Shown piece by piece: positions 25,004-33,729 of a stretch of 64,000 nucleotides of DNA. Each line of letters starts with the position of its first letter. Positions within the stretch are counted from its first letter, which is position 1. Origin of the DNA: Tunturibacter empetritectus (GTDB lineage: Bacteria; Acidobacteriota; Terriglobia; Terriglobales; Acidobacteriaceae). The stretch spans positions 1,736,001 to 1,800,000 of the forward strand of contig NZ_CP132932.1 of NCBI RefSeq assembly GCF_040358985.1, given 5' to 3'. Made by a program: the position numbers and the translations under genes. The notes beneath the pieces were generated by a model. The model was given only the letters and a program-made list of their open reading frames with translations. It was not told the DNA's origin and did not search any database.

Positions 25004-25534
25004 ATGGCACCCATAGTCATCACCGCACTGGTTACTGTTTTATTGGGCTGCGCCCTTCTCCATTCTTATTTGACGGCAAGGCGTCTGGCTCGCTGTACGT
25101 GGGATGAGCTTGTGGCCAAGCTGCATCCGATTGAGTCAAAAGGTTTGATGACAGTGGCATTGAATCACCTTGTGCCACAGAAGGATGCTCTTGAGCTGGA
25201 ACCGGCCGAGATGTGGAGTTTGATGGGTGGCTTAGAAGGGGTACAGCGGATGCGCGAAAACGGCCGAATCCTGGTCGCGCTCGCCTCCTACGTCGAACGT
25301 TGGAACTTCGATGAAGGCATCATCATCGCCGAGCGGATGCGCCGCGATGGATTGCAGCTGCGTCGCGCAGTCACACAGATTATGCTGGCGACCTTTTTGG
25401 GAAGGCAACAGATGCGGATTCCCTTCTATCTGCACGAAGTGGCCTCTTCGTACTACCTGATGCGGCAGAGGCTGCTGATTTTGTATGAGACCAATCATGC
25501 CGGTCTCTACTCTCGTCTTGCCGAAGCGCTCTAA
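25004..25534 (+). CDS. Hypothetical protein with one N-terminal membrane helix
   Basis: 176 residues from ATG 25004 ('CGTAACCCATATG'); an alternative upstream frame from 24863 would overlap the preceding gene by 136 bp and is unlikely. One N-terminal helix ('IVITALVTVLLGCALLHSYL', about 4-23), then a soluble helical domain ('LEPAEMWSLMGGLEGVQRMR', 'DGLQLRRAVTQIMLATFLG'). No domain recognised. Overlap in position with the membrane protein before it suggests that they act together. Confidence 0.72.
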   Translation: MAPIVITALVTVLLGCALLHSYLTARRLARCTWDELVAKLHPIESKGLMTVALNHLVPQKDALELEPAEMWSLMGGLEGVQRMRENGRILVALASYVERWNFDEGIIIAERMRRDGLQLRRAVTQIMLATFLGRQQMRIPFYLHEVASSYYLMRQRLLILYETNHAGLYSRLAEAL

Positions 25535-25616
25535 CCTCCAGCTCAACCACCAACGCACCGAGCAGACTGTTCAGTCGTTACAATGAACAGGGCGACGGTC
25601 GAAAGGGCATGCAAGG

Positions 25617-26456
25617 ATGAGTTGGTTCAAGCGCGAAGATAACGAGATCGTCAACGACTCGGAGAAGACAGTTCGGACCGAGGGGCTGTGGATCCGTTGT
25701 TCCGACTGCGGCAAAATTCTATTCAAGGCTGAGCTCGAAGCCAACCAGCAGGTGTGCTGGCACTGCGGTCATCACTTTCGCATTGACGCTCGGACGCGCA
25801 TTGAGAATCTGCTGGAGCCGGGGTATGAACTCGTTGACCTGGAACTTCGCTCGACCGATCCGTTGAACTTTACCGATCTGAAACCCTACAAGAGGCGGCT
25901 TGCGGAGGCGCAGGCGAAGACAGGGTTGAATGACGCGATCGTCAATGCAGTTGGACAACTGGGGCCGCATAGCGTTGTCCTGAGCGTAATGGAGTACGCC
26001 TTTATCGGCGGGAGCATGGGCGCTGTTGTCGGTGAGACGATTGCACGGGCGGTGGACCGCTCGCTTGCAACGCGACATCCGCTGATAATTGTTGCGGCCT
26101 CCGGCGGTGCGCGCATGATGGAGGGCATTGCTTCGCTGATGCAACTGGCGAAGATCTCTGCGGGTCTGGCACGCATGGATGATGCGAAGATTCCTTATAT
26201 CTCGGTGATGACCGATCCGACTACGGGTGGCGTTACGGCTAGCTTCGCGATGCTAGGCGATCTGAATATTGCAGAGCCTGGGGCGTTGATCGGCTTCGCG
26301 GGTCCTCGCGTGATTGAACAGACGATTCGGCAGAAGCTGCCCGAAGGCTTTCAGCGCTCCGAGTTTCTCCTGGAGCATGGGTTCCTTGATGCGATCGTTC
26401 CGCGCAAAGAGATGAAAGAGTACCTCTCGCAGACCTTGAGTTGGATGGGCGCTTAG
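25617..26456 (+). CDS. accD: Acetyl-CoA carboxylase carboxyltransferase subunit beta
   Basis: 279 residues, normal length. An N-terminal zinc ribbon with Cys28, Cys31, Cys47 and Cys50 ('CSDCGKILF', 'VCWHCGHHF') is followed by the carboxyltransferase domain: 'YAFIGGSMGAVVGETIARAV', 'IIVAASGGARMMEGIASLMQ' and 'TDPTTGGVTASFAMLGDLNI', the crotonase-fold oxyanion regions, and 'GFAGPRVIEQTIRQKLPEGF'. With AccA it transfers carboxyl from biotin to acetyl-CoA, the first step of fatty acid synthesis. accA is not nearby. Confidence 0.97.
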   Translation: MSWFKREDNEIVNDSEKTVRTEGLWIRCSDCGKILFKAELEANQQVCWHCGHHFRIDARTRIENLLEPGYELVDLELRSTDPLNFTDLKPYKRRLAEAQAKTGLNDAIVNAVGQLGPHSVVLSVMEYAFIGGSMGAVVGETIARAVDRSLATRHPLIIVAASGGARMMEGIASLMQLAKISAGLARMDDAKIPYISVMTDPTTGGVTASFAMLGDLNIAEPGALIGFAGPRVIEQTIRQKLPEGFQRSEFLLEHGFLDAIVPRKEMKEYLSQTLSWMGA

Positions 26457-26474
26457 GGGCGGTTAGCGGATTGT

Positions 26475-27332
26475 ATGCAATCGGCGAGTCCATCACGCAC
26501 GGCACTTCGCGTAGCCTTGCGACGCGCGGCGCACCAACTCTACGATGCGAAGCCACTTGTCTTCGAAGACCCAGTTGCTGTTCCGATCCTCGGCGACTTC
26601 TATGCGGAGGAGTTGCGCAGGACTCCGACTCGCAATCCTGATCGAAAGGATCGGCCGTTCTCGGTTAGCCTGCGGGCTTTCCTGGTTGCGCGTAGTCGCT
26701 ACGCCGAAGACATTCTTGCCCGGGCCGTTTCGCAGGGTGTCAGGCAGTATGTTTTGCTGGGGGCGGGGCTCGATACGTTTGCCCATCGCAATCCCTATCC
26801 TCAACTTCGCGTCTTCGAAGTAGACCACCCGGCTACGCAGCAGTGGAAGCGCGAGCTTCTGGAAAATACTGCGCTCTCTGCGCCAGCGAATCTTACTTAT
26901 GTGCCAGTGAACTTCGAAGAGGAATCTCTCCTCGTTCAGCTACAGGCCGGCGGATTCAACACGCAGGCGCCAACTGTGTTCGCTTGGCTTGGGGTGGTCC
27001 CATACCTTACGCTTGAGGCCTTCCGCGCTACCACCAAATTCCTCGCATCGCAGGCTTTGGGCAGTGCGCTGATTCTTGATTACGGTCAACCACGGTCCGC
27101 GCTTCCATTCTTCGAACAACTGGCTCATGACTCGCTCGCTTCGCGGGTTCAACAGGCCGGAGAGCCATTCAAACTCTTCTTCACTCCGCCTGAGATCGCT
27201 GCTGAACTAAGCACGTTCCGCAATCTTGAAGACCTTGAGTCTGCTGAGATTAATACCCGCTACTTTACTGGACGATCCGACTCGCTGAAGGTGCTTGGGA
27301 GCGCGGGGCGTTTGCTCAGTGCATGGCTTTGA
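26475..27332 (+). CDS. Class I SAM-dependent methyltransferase (TIGR00027 / leucine carboxyl methyltransferase type)
   Basis: 285 residues. The family motifs are present: 'AFLVARSRYAEDILARAV' (about 68-85), motif I 'VRQYVLLGAGLDTFAHR' (about 89-105), 'LRVFEVDHPATQQWKRELL' (about 111-129) with the acidic SAM ribose ligand, and 'VFAWLGVVPYLTLEAFRATT'. Members methylate small acids or carboxyl groups; the substrate here is unknown. It starts 18 bp after accD on the same strand and may be read from the same transcript. Confidence 0.88.
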   Translation: MQSASPSRTALRVALRRAAHQLYDAKPLVFEDPVAVPILGDFYAEELRRTPTRNPDRKDRPFSVSLRAFLVARSRYAEDILARAVSQGVRQYVLLGAGLDTFAHRNPYPQLRVFEVDHPATQQWKRELLENTALSAPANLTYVPVNFEEESLLVQLQAGGFNTQAPTVFAWLGVVPYLTLEAFRATTKFLASQALGSALILDYGQPRSALPFFEQLAHDSLASRVQQAGEPFKLFFTPPEIAAELSTFRNLEDLESAEINTRYFTGRSDSLKVLGSAGRLLSAWL

Positions 27333-27398
27333 TGTCCACTGGCGTGCCAGCCATCGTAGGATCGTAGGATTGAATAGTTATCAGGAGATGGCTGCCGA

Positions 27399-27965
27399 AT
27401 GACCAAGACGAAGAAGGCTGTTCACCGGTGTGCATGGGCAGACAACGATCCACTGATGCGCGCGTATCACGACGAAGAGTGGGGCGTGCCGGAGCGCGAC
27501 AGTCGCGTGCTGTGGGAGGCGCTGATGCTCGATGGCTTTCAGGCAGGACTGTCCTGGATCACAGTCCTACGGAAGCGCGAGGCTTTTCGCAAAGCATTTC
27601 GGAACTTCGATCCGGAGAAGGTTGCTCGTATGGGTGAAGCCAATGTTGAGCGCCTGCTGCAGAATGCAGACATTATTCGTTCACGCGCCAAGATTGAAGC
27701 GACCATCAATGGCGCACGGATTTACATGGGTATGGCCGACGCGGGAGAGGACTTGTCAACTTTCGTTTGGAAGATGGCTGGCAATAAGCCGATCAAAAAT
27801 ACAGGGGCTGTTCCCGCGAAGACTCCACTGTCTGAAGAGATCTCTGCAGCACTGAAGAAGCGTGGCTTCAAGTTTGTAGGCCCTGTGATTGTGTATGCGT
27901 GGATGCAGGCTGTCGGCATCGTGAATGACCACAGCCCGGATTGCTTTCGGCGTAAGGTCGTCTGA
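27399..27965 (+). CDS. tag: DNA-3-methyladenine glycosylase I
   Basis: 188 residues, as in E. coli Tag. The zinc site is visible with the expected spacing: Cys11, His24, His178 and Cys182 ('HRCAWADNDP', 'AYHDEEWGVP', 'VNDHSPDCF'). The base-pocket segment 'LWEALMLDGFQAGLSWITVL' and 'FRNFDPEKVARM' match the family. It removes 3-methyladenine from alkylated DNA as the first step of base excision repair. It starts at ATG 27399 after 'AGGAGATGGCTGCCG'. Stand-alone gene. Confidence 0.97.
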   Translation: MTKTKKAVHRCAWADNDPLMRAYHDEEWGVPERDSRVLWEALMLDGFQAGLSWITVLRKREAFRKAFRNFDPEKVARMGEANVERLLQNADIIRSRAKIEATINGARIYMGMADAGEDLSTFVWKMAGNKPIKNTGAVPAKTPLSEEISAALKKRGFKFVGPVIVYAWMQAVGIVNDHSPDCFRRKVV

Positions 27966-27983
27966 TAGGTGTAGCGCGCGAGC

Positions 27984-28382
27984 CTATTGCGCGGCTTTGG
28001 CGGCAAGCAACCCTGCTGCGGCGAGGTTCGCGGTAAACTCCGCTGGGAAGCCGTGTCGTTGCTCGAGCCACACGGGGTCGTTCCAGGAGAGCAAGACCTT
28101 ACCGTCGGCTCCTTCGGCGACAAGAATTTTTAGCGGGAGATCAAGGGCTGCACTGGGTGCGGCAAGCATGACAGGAGTGCCAGACTTCGGGCTTCCGAAG
28201 ATCAACAGCTTGGTTGGATGCATCTCGAAGCCTGCTGCGGACGCCTCGCCGGAGTGATCCACGATCGCAAAGAGCTTGACTCCCTTTTCTTTGAGAAGAG
28301 CTTCGAGACGGGAGACTGTTTCGTCAACAGAGTAGCGGCTGGTGCAGGATTTTATCCCTTCGTGTGTCTGCTGATCGGTCAT
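27984..28382 (-). CDS. DUF302 domain protein
   Basis: 132 residues behind 'GGGAGGGTTGATTT'. Contains the DUF302 core: 'DETVSRLEALLKEKGVKLFA', 'IVDHSGEASAAG', 'LLIFGSPKSGTPVMLAAP' and 'LPLKILVAEGADGKVLLSWN'. DUF302 proteins are small alpha/beta proteins of unknown biochemical role, often next to heme or copper genes, not seen here. No signal peptide. Lies convergent with tag and downstream of the M28 peptidase, from which a hairpin separates it. Confidence 0.9.
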   Translation of the reverse strand: MTDQQTHEGIKSCTSRYSVDETVSRLEALLKEKGVKLFAIVDHSGEASAAGFEMHPTKLLIFGSPKSGTPVMLAAPSAALDLPLKILVAEGADGKVLLSWNDPVWLEQRHGFPAEFTANLAAAGLLAAKAAQ

Positions 28383-28423
28383 AAATCAACCCTCCCAAGT
28401 TGAGTGTTGGCCCACTCAACGAA

Positions 28424-28447
28424 GATACCCCCTATGAGGGGGGTATC
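28424..28447 (-). terminator. Stem-loop between the peptidase and DUF302 genes
   Basis: GATACCCCC pairs with GGGGGTATC across a short TATGA(G) loop, just 31 bp beyond the end of the peptidase gene (minus strand). A T-run is missing, but the stem is strong and well placed as a transcript end. Confidence 0.6.
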
Positions 28448-28477
28448 TGTGAGTTTGCGACGATAGCTGTTTGTGTT

Positions 28478-30265
28478 TTACTTCGCTGCGTTGGCGGGCG
28501 GGACTGCGTTGGGATAGATTTCGGGAATTGGCGCGGTCCTTTGTTTCTCCAACTCCGGATGCGGGAACGGCTTGCGCGGCATCATAACGTCGCGCTCGCT
28601 GGTGTTGTAGAGGAAGATCGCCTCGACTACCGCTGCCTGCTCGAGATCGAGCGCGTGCAGACGATCGTAGGTGTCCATGTCGGAGTGATGGGTTCGCGTC
28701 TCGTAGTCCAACGGATCCTGAATGTACTGGAAGCCGGGAAGGCCAACCGCATCGAACGATAAGTGGTCGGTGCCGCCGGTGTTGCGGTAGGAGATTGTCG
28801 TTACGCCGAGGTCGGCGAGGGGCGCGATCCACTGCTTGAAGATCGGGGCAATCGCCCAGTTCTCCTGTGTATAGACGCCACGTACCTTGCCGGTGCCGTT
28901 GTCCAGATTGTAGTAGGCGTCGAGGGTCTCCCACTCCTTGGTCGTGGACAGCGCGCCGCGCTGACGCATGAAGGAAGGCACGCTTGCAGGCTCGGGAACC
29001 TTTGGCTCTGCAAAAGTGCCGAAGTGCTGTTTGACGTATCCCTGCGAACCAAACAGGCCCTGCTCTTCGCCAGACCAGAGCGCGATACGTATCGTGCGTT
29101 TTGGTTTGATGCCGAGGGACTTCAGGATTCGAACGGCTTCCATTGCGACGATCGAACCTGCGCCGTTGTCGGTTGCGCCGGTACCGGAGATCCAGCTGTC
29201 GAGATGACCGCCAACCATGACGACCTGATCCTTCAACTTTGAATCGGTTCCAGGAATCTCCGCGACTGTGTCGAAGCCATGCTCGTGGTCGCCAGTGAAC
29301 TTCGTTTCGATGTTGAGCTCGAGCGTTACCGGGACGTGGTTTTCTACCATGCGTCCGAGGCGGTTGTAGTGCTCAATCATCATCACGGCATTGGGAATGG
29401 TGACTGCGTTTTCTTTTTTCTGTGCATCGCGGGCGAGGTTCGCACCGTTGTCGTCGAAGATGATGCCGGTTCCGCCTCCGTCTCCTCCGTCGCGGCTCGG
29501 TGTCAGCACGGCAAGCGAGCCTTCGTCTGCCATCATCTTGAGAGCGGCTTTGCGAATCTCGGCGATCTTCATTCGGTCGGCGAGGAACTTTGCAAACTCT
29601 GGGGAACCCGGGGTGAAGCGTCCGCCACGCGACTCATAGGTTTCCATCTCCTTGAGCTCTGCGTCGGTGTAACGGCGGAATAGCGGCTCGGTGATGTCCG
29701 GAGTGGGACGCATTGCGCCCAGGAGAACGATCTTGCCTTTGAGCGTGCCTTTGTACTTTTCGAGGTCGCTCATCTCTTGCACGTTCATGTATACGACTTC
29801 GCCGGTGACAGGACCGTTGGTTGCAGGGGACCACGGGGCAGCTTGTGCCCAGAGCGGTTCTGGATCAGGCGATATCATGCGCACCCAGGTGTTGATCTGC
29901 TGCCAGCCCATGCCGAACTCACCCCAATCTTCGAGGTGCGCGTTTTCCAGGCCGATCTTCGTCAGCGTGTCGCGCGTCCAGGCGTTGGCCTTCGCCATGT
30001 TCGGCGAGCCGGTTAGCCGGGGTCCGATCCCATCAGCCAACGCCCCCCCGAATTCCATGACGTGTGAGTGTTTGAAACCCTCTTCTCGGATGCGCGCATA
30101 CATGGTGAGATCGATGTTCTCGGTCGCGGGTTGCGGTCCGTAGTAGGAGGGGGTTTCAACCGTGGCATCTTTGGCTTTCTTATCGGCGGCAACGGAAGGT
30201 ACGGCGAAGCTTGCGATTGCAGCCGTACAGCAGCTCCAACGCGCAATGGCACGAACGAATGACAT
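28478..30265 (-). CDS. Secreted M28-family metallopeptidase with PA-type insert
   Basis: 595 residues. Signal peptide 'ARWSCCTAAIASFAVPSVAA' (to about residue 27). Residues about 130-330 hold a protease-associated-like insert; the catalytic M28 domain follows with zinc ligands in 'VGGHLDSWISGTGATDNGAG' (His and Asp), 'LWSGEEQGLFGSQGYVKQHF' (Glu-Glu), 'YYNLDNGTGK' (Asp) and 'RTHHSDMDTYDRLH' (His). Family members are aminopeptidases or carboxypeptidases acting in the periplasm or outside the cell. The N-terminal layout 'VMEFGGALADGIGPRLTGSP' is that of M28 exopeptidases of this group. Single gene between two hairpin-bounded neighbours. Confidence 0.93.
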   Translation of the reverse strand: MSFVRAIARWSCCTAAIASFAVPSVAADKKAKDATVETPSYYGPQPATENIDLTMYARIREEGFKHSHVMEFGGALADGIGPRLTGSPNMAKANAWTRDTLTKIGLENAHLEDWGEFGMGWQQINTWVRMISPDPEPLWAQAAPWSPATNGPVTGEVVYMNVQEMSDLEKYKGTLKGKIVLLGAMRPTPDITEPLFRRYTDAELKEMETYESRGGRFTPGSPEFAKFLADRMKIAEIRKAALKMMADEGSLAVLTPSRDGGDGGGTGIIFDDNGANLARDAQKKENAVTIPNAVMMIEHYNRLGRMVENHVPVTLELNIETKFTGDHEHGFDTVAEIPGTDSKLKDQVVMVGGHLDSWISGTGATDNGAGSIVAMEAVRILKSLGIKPKRTIRIALWSGEEQGLFGSQGYVKQHFGTFAEPKVPEPASVPSFMRQRGALSTTKEWETLDAYYNLDNGTGKVRGVYTQENWAIAPIFKQWIAPLADLGVTTISYRNTGGTDHLSFDAVGLPGFQYIQDPLDYETRTHHSDMDTYDRLHALDLEQAAVVEAIFLYNTSERDVMMPRKPFPHPELEKQRTAPIPEIYPNAVPPANAAK

Positions 30266-30389
30266 GCTTAATGGTCCTCCAGGAAGTGTTCTGAGAGCGA
30301 AGAATAGCAGATATCACCGACAGACCGCATCGAGCAAATGTCTCTCAGACCTAATTTGGAGAACCGAGCGAAAACTATCTGACTGACTA

Positions 30390-30707
30390 TCAGCTTCTGC
30401 GCAGCTGCCTGCGTATCCACAGGGTACCCAGGTAAGACAGCGCCACCAGCAGTACCAAGATACCCACCGGCAATCCGATCCGCGTATAAGTCAGCGAAAA
30501 ATCGACCGCATGGTGAGTTGCCGTGTTGTAGAAGAGAACTCCGAAGATTGCGCAGAAGGTCGCCGCGAAGAAAGCCGCAAACCCCAATGCAAAACTCATT
30601 AGGAGGCTGGTAAACCAGCCCAGGTCGCCCAGAGGTACACCAAAGAGATAGCCCGCGCCAAAGGTTCGAGGCGAGGCTGAACTTCCGTTCTGCGATGCTT
30701 GCGCCAT
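30390..30707 (-). CDS. Small two-helix membrane protein
   Basis: 105 residues with two hydrophobic helices (about 30-60, 'LLMSFALGFAAFFAATFCAI', and 75-97, 'RIGLPVGILVLLVALSYLGT') and a basic C-terminal end. No named family. Its start (30707) faces the start of the gene at 30727, so the 19-bp gap must carry overlapping divergent start regions, a tight arrangement that suggests shared regulation or an upstream promoter within the neighbouring gene. Confidence 0.65.
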   Translation of the reverse strand: MAQASQNGSSASPRTFGAGYLFGVPLGDLGWFTSLLMSFALGFAAFFAATFCAIFGVLFYNTATHHAVDFSLTYTRIGLPVGILVLLVALSYLGTLWIRRQLRRS

Positions 30708-30726
30708 ACCAGTAGAATACTGCTTT

Positions 30727-31497
30727 ATGGCAGAAGGTGTTCAGAGCGAGTTGGTACAGGCAGCGCAGGTGATCCGCGACGCAGTGGTGCAGCAGACGCC
30801 AAACGGCATTCGTTACGCGGCGTTTGGGGATAATAATCTTGAGGCAATTGACCTCGAGCGCATGGTACAGGCTGTGCCGGTCACCATCTCGGATGCCATC
30901 GCGCGCAAGACTTATTACTTTGTGCCGCTTGCTTTGAGCGAGGCGCGAGGCAGCGAAGCTACGATGGTTGCGCCGGCCTATACGCCTGAACTTGGCGATC
31001 AGGCGATCTGCCATCGCAATGTGACGCACGATGGCACGGAAGGCGTCTTCATCTCTACTCGTCTGCTTGGGGATCGCTTTGCGCTGGCGTTCGAGTTCTT
31101 CATCAATGTTGGCCACGCCTTCGTCGATGCGGTGGGCGTTCCACAGGCCTTTGATCAGCTCGTCTGGGGACAGGCTCTGGCTGATGTTCGCGGTGAGACC
31201 AGCCAGGATGCCTGGGAGAACCGCGGTCTCGCGCTTGGCGGGAAGACGGAAAAGATTGATGGCAAACCGGTGATCGATGAGAAGGCCAAAACGGCTTTCC
31301 TTGAATCTGCCTTCTCGGACGCCGTCGCTATCTATCAGCTTTCGCTCTCGGTGGACTTCGACTACTCCGAACTACGAGAGCGGGAGTATCCGCTGCTCGC
31401 TCCGCTGGCTCTTGCAGATCGTCTTCGCCTGGTGGCGCGGTTTTTTCCGCCGAATCCTACTTATGAGTTTTCCATCCGATATCGCCGCCGCGCCTGA
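30727..31497 (+). CDS. Conserved hypothetical protein
   Basis: 256 residues, soluble, without signal peptide. Visible features: 'VVQQTPNGIRYAAFGDNNLE', 'AFEFFINVGHAFVDAVGVPQ', 'DPDYSELREREYPLLAPLAL'-like C-terminus. The composition is that of a real gene and I believe homologues occur in acidobacteria, but no domain name or function can be given. Divergent from the small membrane protein at 30390-30707, upstream of trxC. Confidence 0.7.
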   Translation: MAEGVQSELVQAAQVIRDAVVQQTPNGIRYAAFGDNNLEAIDLERMVQAVPVTISDAIARKTYYFVPLALSEARGSEATMVAPAYTPELGDQAICHRNVTHDGTEGVFISTRLLGDRFALAFEFFINVGHAFVDAVGVPQAFDQLVWGQALADVRGETSQDAWENRGLALGGKTEKIDGKPVIDEKAKTAFLESAFSDAVAIYQLSLSVDFDYSELREREYPLLAPLALADRLRLVARFFPPNPTYEFSIRYRRRA

Positions 31498-31557
31498 GCT
31501 GTCGGCCGTGGTATTCACGCAGAAAAACATCTAATTTCCATGGGATGGGAGACGTCA

Positions 31558-32004
31558 ATGCCTGTAATTCGGAGTTGCAAACAGTGTGGCCAGAAGAATC
31601 GTATTGCCGCGAATCACCTTTCTGACACCGGCCGTTGCGGAGCTTGTAAAGCCCCTCTGCCACCGCTCGACGAGCCTTTGCAGGTAGACGCGGCGCTCTT
31701 CGACGAGATTGTCCAAAACTCGCGCGTCCCCGTACTTGTTGACTTCTGGGCGGAGTGGTGCGGCCCCTGTCGTACTGCCGCTCCAGAGGTCGCGCGCACG
31801 GCGAAGGATATGGCAGGAGACGCCCTTGTGTTGAAGGTCGATACCGACAAGCACCAGCAACTCGCAGCGCGGTTCCAGGTGCGGGGTATCCCCAACTTTG
31901 CTGTCTTTTCGTCCGGCAAGCTGGTGAAACAGCAGGCTGGCGTTGTGGGGCACGACGTGATGGAGGGATGGCTGCGATCTATTGCTGCGGCTCGATCGGC
32001 TTGA
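31558..32004 (+). CDS. trxC: Thioredoxin TrxC (thioredoxin 2)
   Basis: 148 residues from ATG 31558; an ATG at 31540 is possible. An N-terminal zinc-binding module with Cys7, Cys10, Cys27 and Cys30 ('RSCKQCGQKN', 'GRCGACKAPL') precedes the thioredoxin fold with active site 'FWAEWCGPCRTAAPE' and cis-Pro 'VRGIPNFAVFSSGKLV'. Thioredoxin 2 reduces disulfides in the cytoplasm and is linked to oxidative stress. Lies 61 bp after a conserved hypothetical and 55 bp before a P-loop kinase gene on the same strand. Confidence 0.95.
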   Translation: MPVIRSCKQCGQKNRIAANHLSDTGRCGACKAPLPPLDEPLQVDAALFDEIVQNSRVPVLVDFWAEWCGPCRTAAPEVARTAKDMAGDALVLKVDTDKHQQLAARFQVRGIPNFAVFSSGKLVKQQAGVVGHDVMEGWLRSIAAARSA

Positions 32005-32058
32005 GGGATGGACTCGTATACTTGGCGCGGTGTTATTGCGTGTGAAGGATACGAATCG

Positions 32059-32604
32059 ATGAAGCTGATCTTCCTCTATGGTCTGCCCGCTACTGGAAAG
32101 TTGAGCGTCGCGCAGGAGTTGGCAGCGATGACCGGCTACAAGCTTTTCCACAACCATCTCACGGTCGACTTGCTTCTATCGGTGTTCGACTTTGGTTCGC
32201 CAGGCTTCGTCGCGCTTCGGGAAGAGATCTGGCTTTCGGTATTTGATCAGGCCAGTCTCAGCCACCTGCCGGCCCTCATCTTTACCTTCGCCCCCGAACC
32301 GACGGTGCGGCACAGCTTTCTTCAGAACGCTCTGAATACCATTTCGCAGAGAGGGGGCAACGTAGAGTTTGTCGAACTCGTCTGCCCGCTCAGCGAGTTG
32401 AAGAAGCGTCTGAATAGTCCCTCGCGGCTTCAATATCGCAAATTGACCTCAGAGACGCTGTTTGATCAAATTCATGCGGCGGGTGGATTCGAGGGATCTT
32501 TTTTGCCAAAACCTCAGCTCTCGATCGATACAAGTTTATGTACCCCTTTACAAGCAGCCGCCAAAATCGCCGAAGTACTGGCGCTTGATCTATCGCTGAC
32601 TTGA
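32059..32604 (+). CDS. P-loop kinase-like protein (AAA / shikimate-kinase-like)
   Basis: 181 residues from ATG 32059. Walker A 'GLPATGKLS' (about residues 8-16) is followed by 'KLFHNHLTVDLLLSVFDFGS', and a central 'ALIFTFAPEP' strand that may serve as Walker B, with 'FVELVCPLSELKKRLNSPSR' resembling the lid region of small-molecule kinases. The substrate is unknown. In-frame start at 32008 is less likely as it lacks a family-like N-terminus. Confidence 0.8.
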   Translation: MKLIFLYGLPATGKLSVAQELAAMTGYKLFHNHLTVDLLLSVFDFGSPGFVALREEIWLSVFDQASLSHLPALIFTFAPEPTVRHSFLQNALNTISQRGGNVEFVELVCPLSELKKRLNSPSRLQYRKLTSETLFDQIHAAGGFEGSFLPKPQLSIDTSLCTPLQAAAKIAEVLALDLSLT

Positions 32605-32668
32605 TCGTGCGACGTATCGCTTGATTAGGAAGCAATCGAATGAGTTCACGAGCGGTTTAGGAAACAAC

Positions 32669-32878
32669 CTACCAATCGCGGCTGTGATGGGGGATGCGGC
32701 CGCAGTCACCTTCGGTGAGGTAGCAGCGAAGTATTCCAAATAGAACTGTTGCCCCGGCACCAATGATCATGAAAAGAATGCCTGTCGTAAGTCGTCCCGT
32801 GAAGTATGGAAATAGGAAGACAACAACTCCTGCGTACATCAAAATCGTCAGCACGATGCGTGTGATGCTTCTTGTCAT
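32669..32878 (-). CDS. Small two-helix membrane protein
   Basis: 69 residues from ATG 32878; an upstream ATG at 32977 would add 33 residues of low similarity to any membrane protein. Two helices ('IVLTILMYAGVVVFLFPYFT', 'GILFMIIGAGATVLFGILRC') end in a short tail with Cys, 'YLTEGDCGRIPHH'. Resembles DUF2905-like two-helix proteins in size, but the match is not secure. Function unknown. Confidence 0.55.
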   Translation of the reverse strand: MTRSITRIVLTILMYAGVVVFLFPYFTGRLTTGILFMIIGAGATVLFGILRCYLTEGDCGRIPHHSRDW

Positions 32879-33035
32879 GTCTCTACCTACCAGTCCAAGC
32901 CCAGGCGGGGATTCACTTTCGGCATCCACGGGCTTTGGTATTGCACATCCTACTCTGACGTGATTGGATTTTGCCATACTTTTCGGTGTATCCGGGACGC
33001 TGCAATGTCTTGCAACTTAGCTGTAGTGATACTCG

Positions 33036-33521
33036 CTATGCGGTCACAATCCCCATCGCCAGGATGGCGCCCAAGATAGCACTGAGATCCTCGACGAGCG
33101 CCACGGGCCAGTCTTTGGATCCCAACCGCACTACGATCTCTCGGCGAATCAGGAAGCCAGCGAAGGCGCCGATCAGGGCTCCCAGCACACAGAGGATGAC
33201 GCCCTCGACTCCTGATCCGTTGAGTCCTGCAGCCACGATCGCACCGACCAGCCCGGCAAAGACAAGCCTCGCGATCAGTGGGAACGGAGCCGTCCGATTG
33301 GGCGTTGTCGGTAGCTTATCTCCGATGAGCTCTCCCAAGGCGAGCACGGTGAAGATGATTGCGGTCACGAGCTTTCCGCTCCATGCCGCCCAACTGTCAT
33401 CTACTGATAGATGACCTGCGTAGGCGAACCAGCAAAGCACCGCCATGGCGGTCATTGTACGAAGACCGGTGACGAGACCTAGCAGGGGGATGGCAATCAA
33501 CCAGGTCAGCATTTGCATCAT
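33036..33521 (-). CDS. DUF4126 family membrane protein
   Basis: 161 residues from ATG 33521, directly behind 'AAAGGGGACTAT'; the frame is open far upstream to 33854 but that part is not family-like. Hydrophobic throughout, with about four helices: 'LTWLIAIPLLGLVTGLRTMT', 'LVTAIIFTVLALGELIGDKL', 'LVFAGLVGAIVAAGLNGSG' and 'LSAILGAILAMGIVTA'. The motif 'GLRTMTAMAV' plus 'GDKLPTTPNRT' is characteristic of DUF4126. Function unknown. Confidence 0.85.
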   Translation of the reverse strand: MMQMLTWLIAIPLLGLVTGLRTMTAMAVLCWFAYAGHLSVDDSWAAWSGKLVTAIIFTVLALGELIGDKLPTTPNRTAPFPLIARLVFAGLVGAIVAAGLNGSGVEGVILCVLGALIGAFAGFLIRREIVVRLGSKDWPVALVEDLSAILGAILAMGIVTA

Positions 33522-33729
33522 ATAGTCCCCTTTCCCTGGAAGATCGAGCGTCAGTAGAATGACAGGATCTCCCAGCGTACCGGTTGCCCTCATCGGGTCT
33601 GTGCCAGCCTTCCAATCGAAAACTATACTCGCAGATTTGTTATCCGCCACGGCGGTGAATCGAAAGTTGTTACGCCTTGCACTGCACTTTTGATTTCTCT
33701 TTCGCTGAAACCATCTGATTTCGAGGGAG

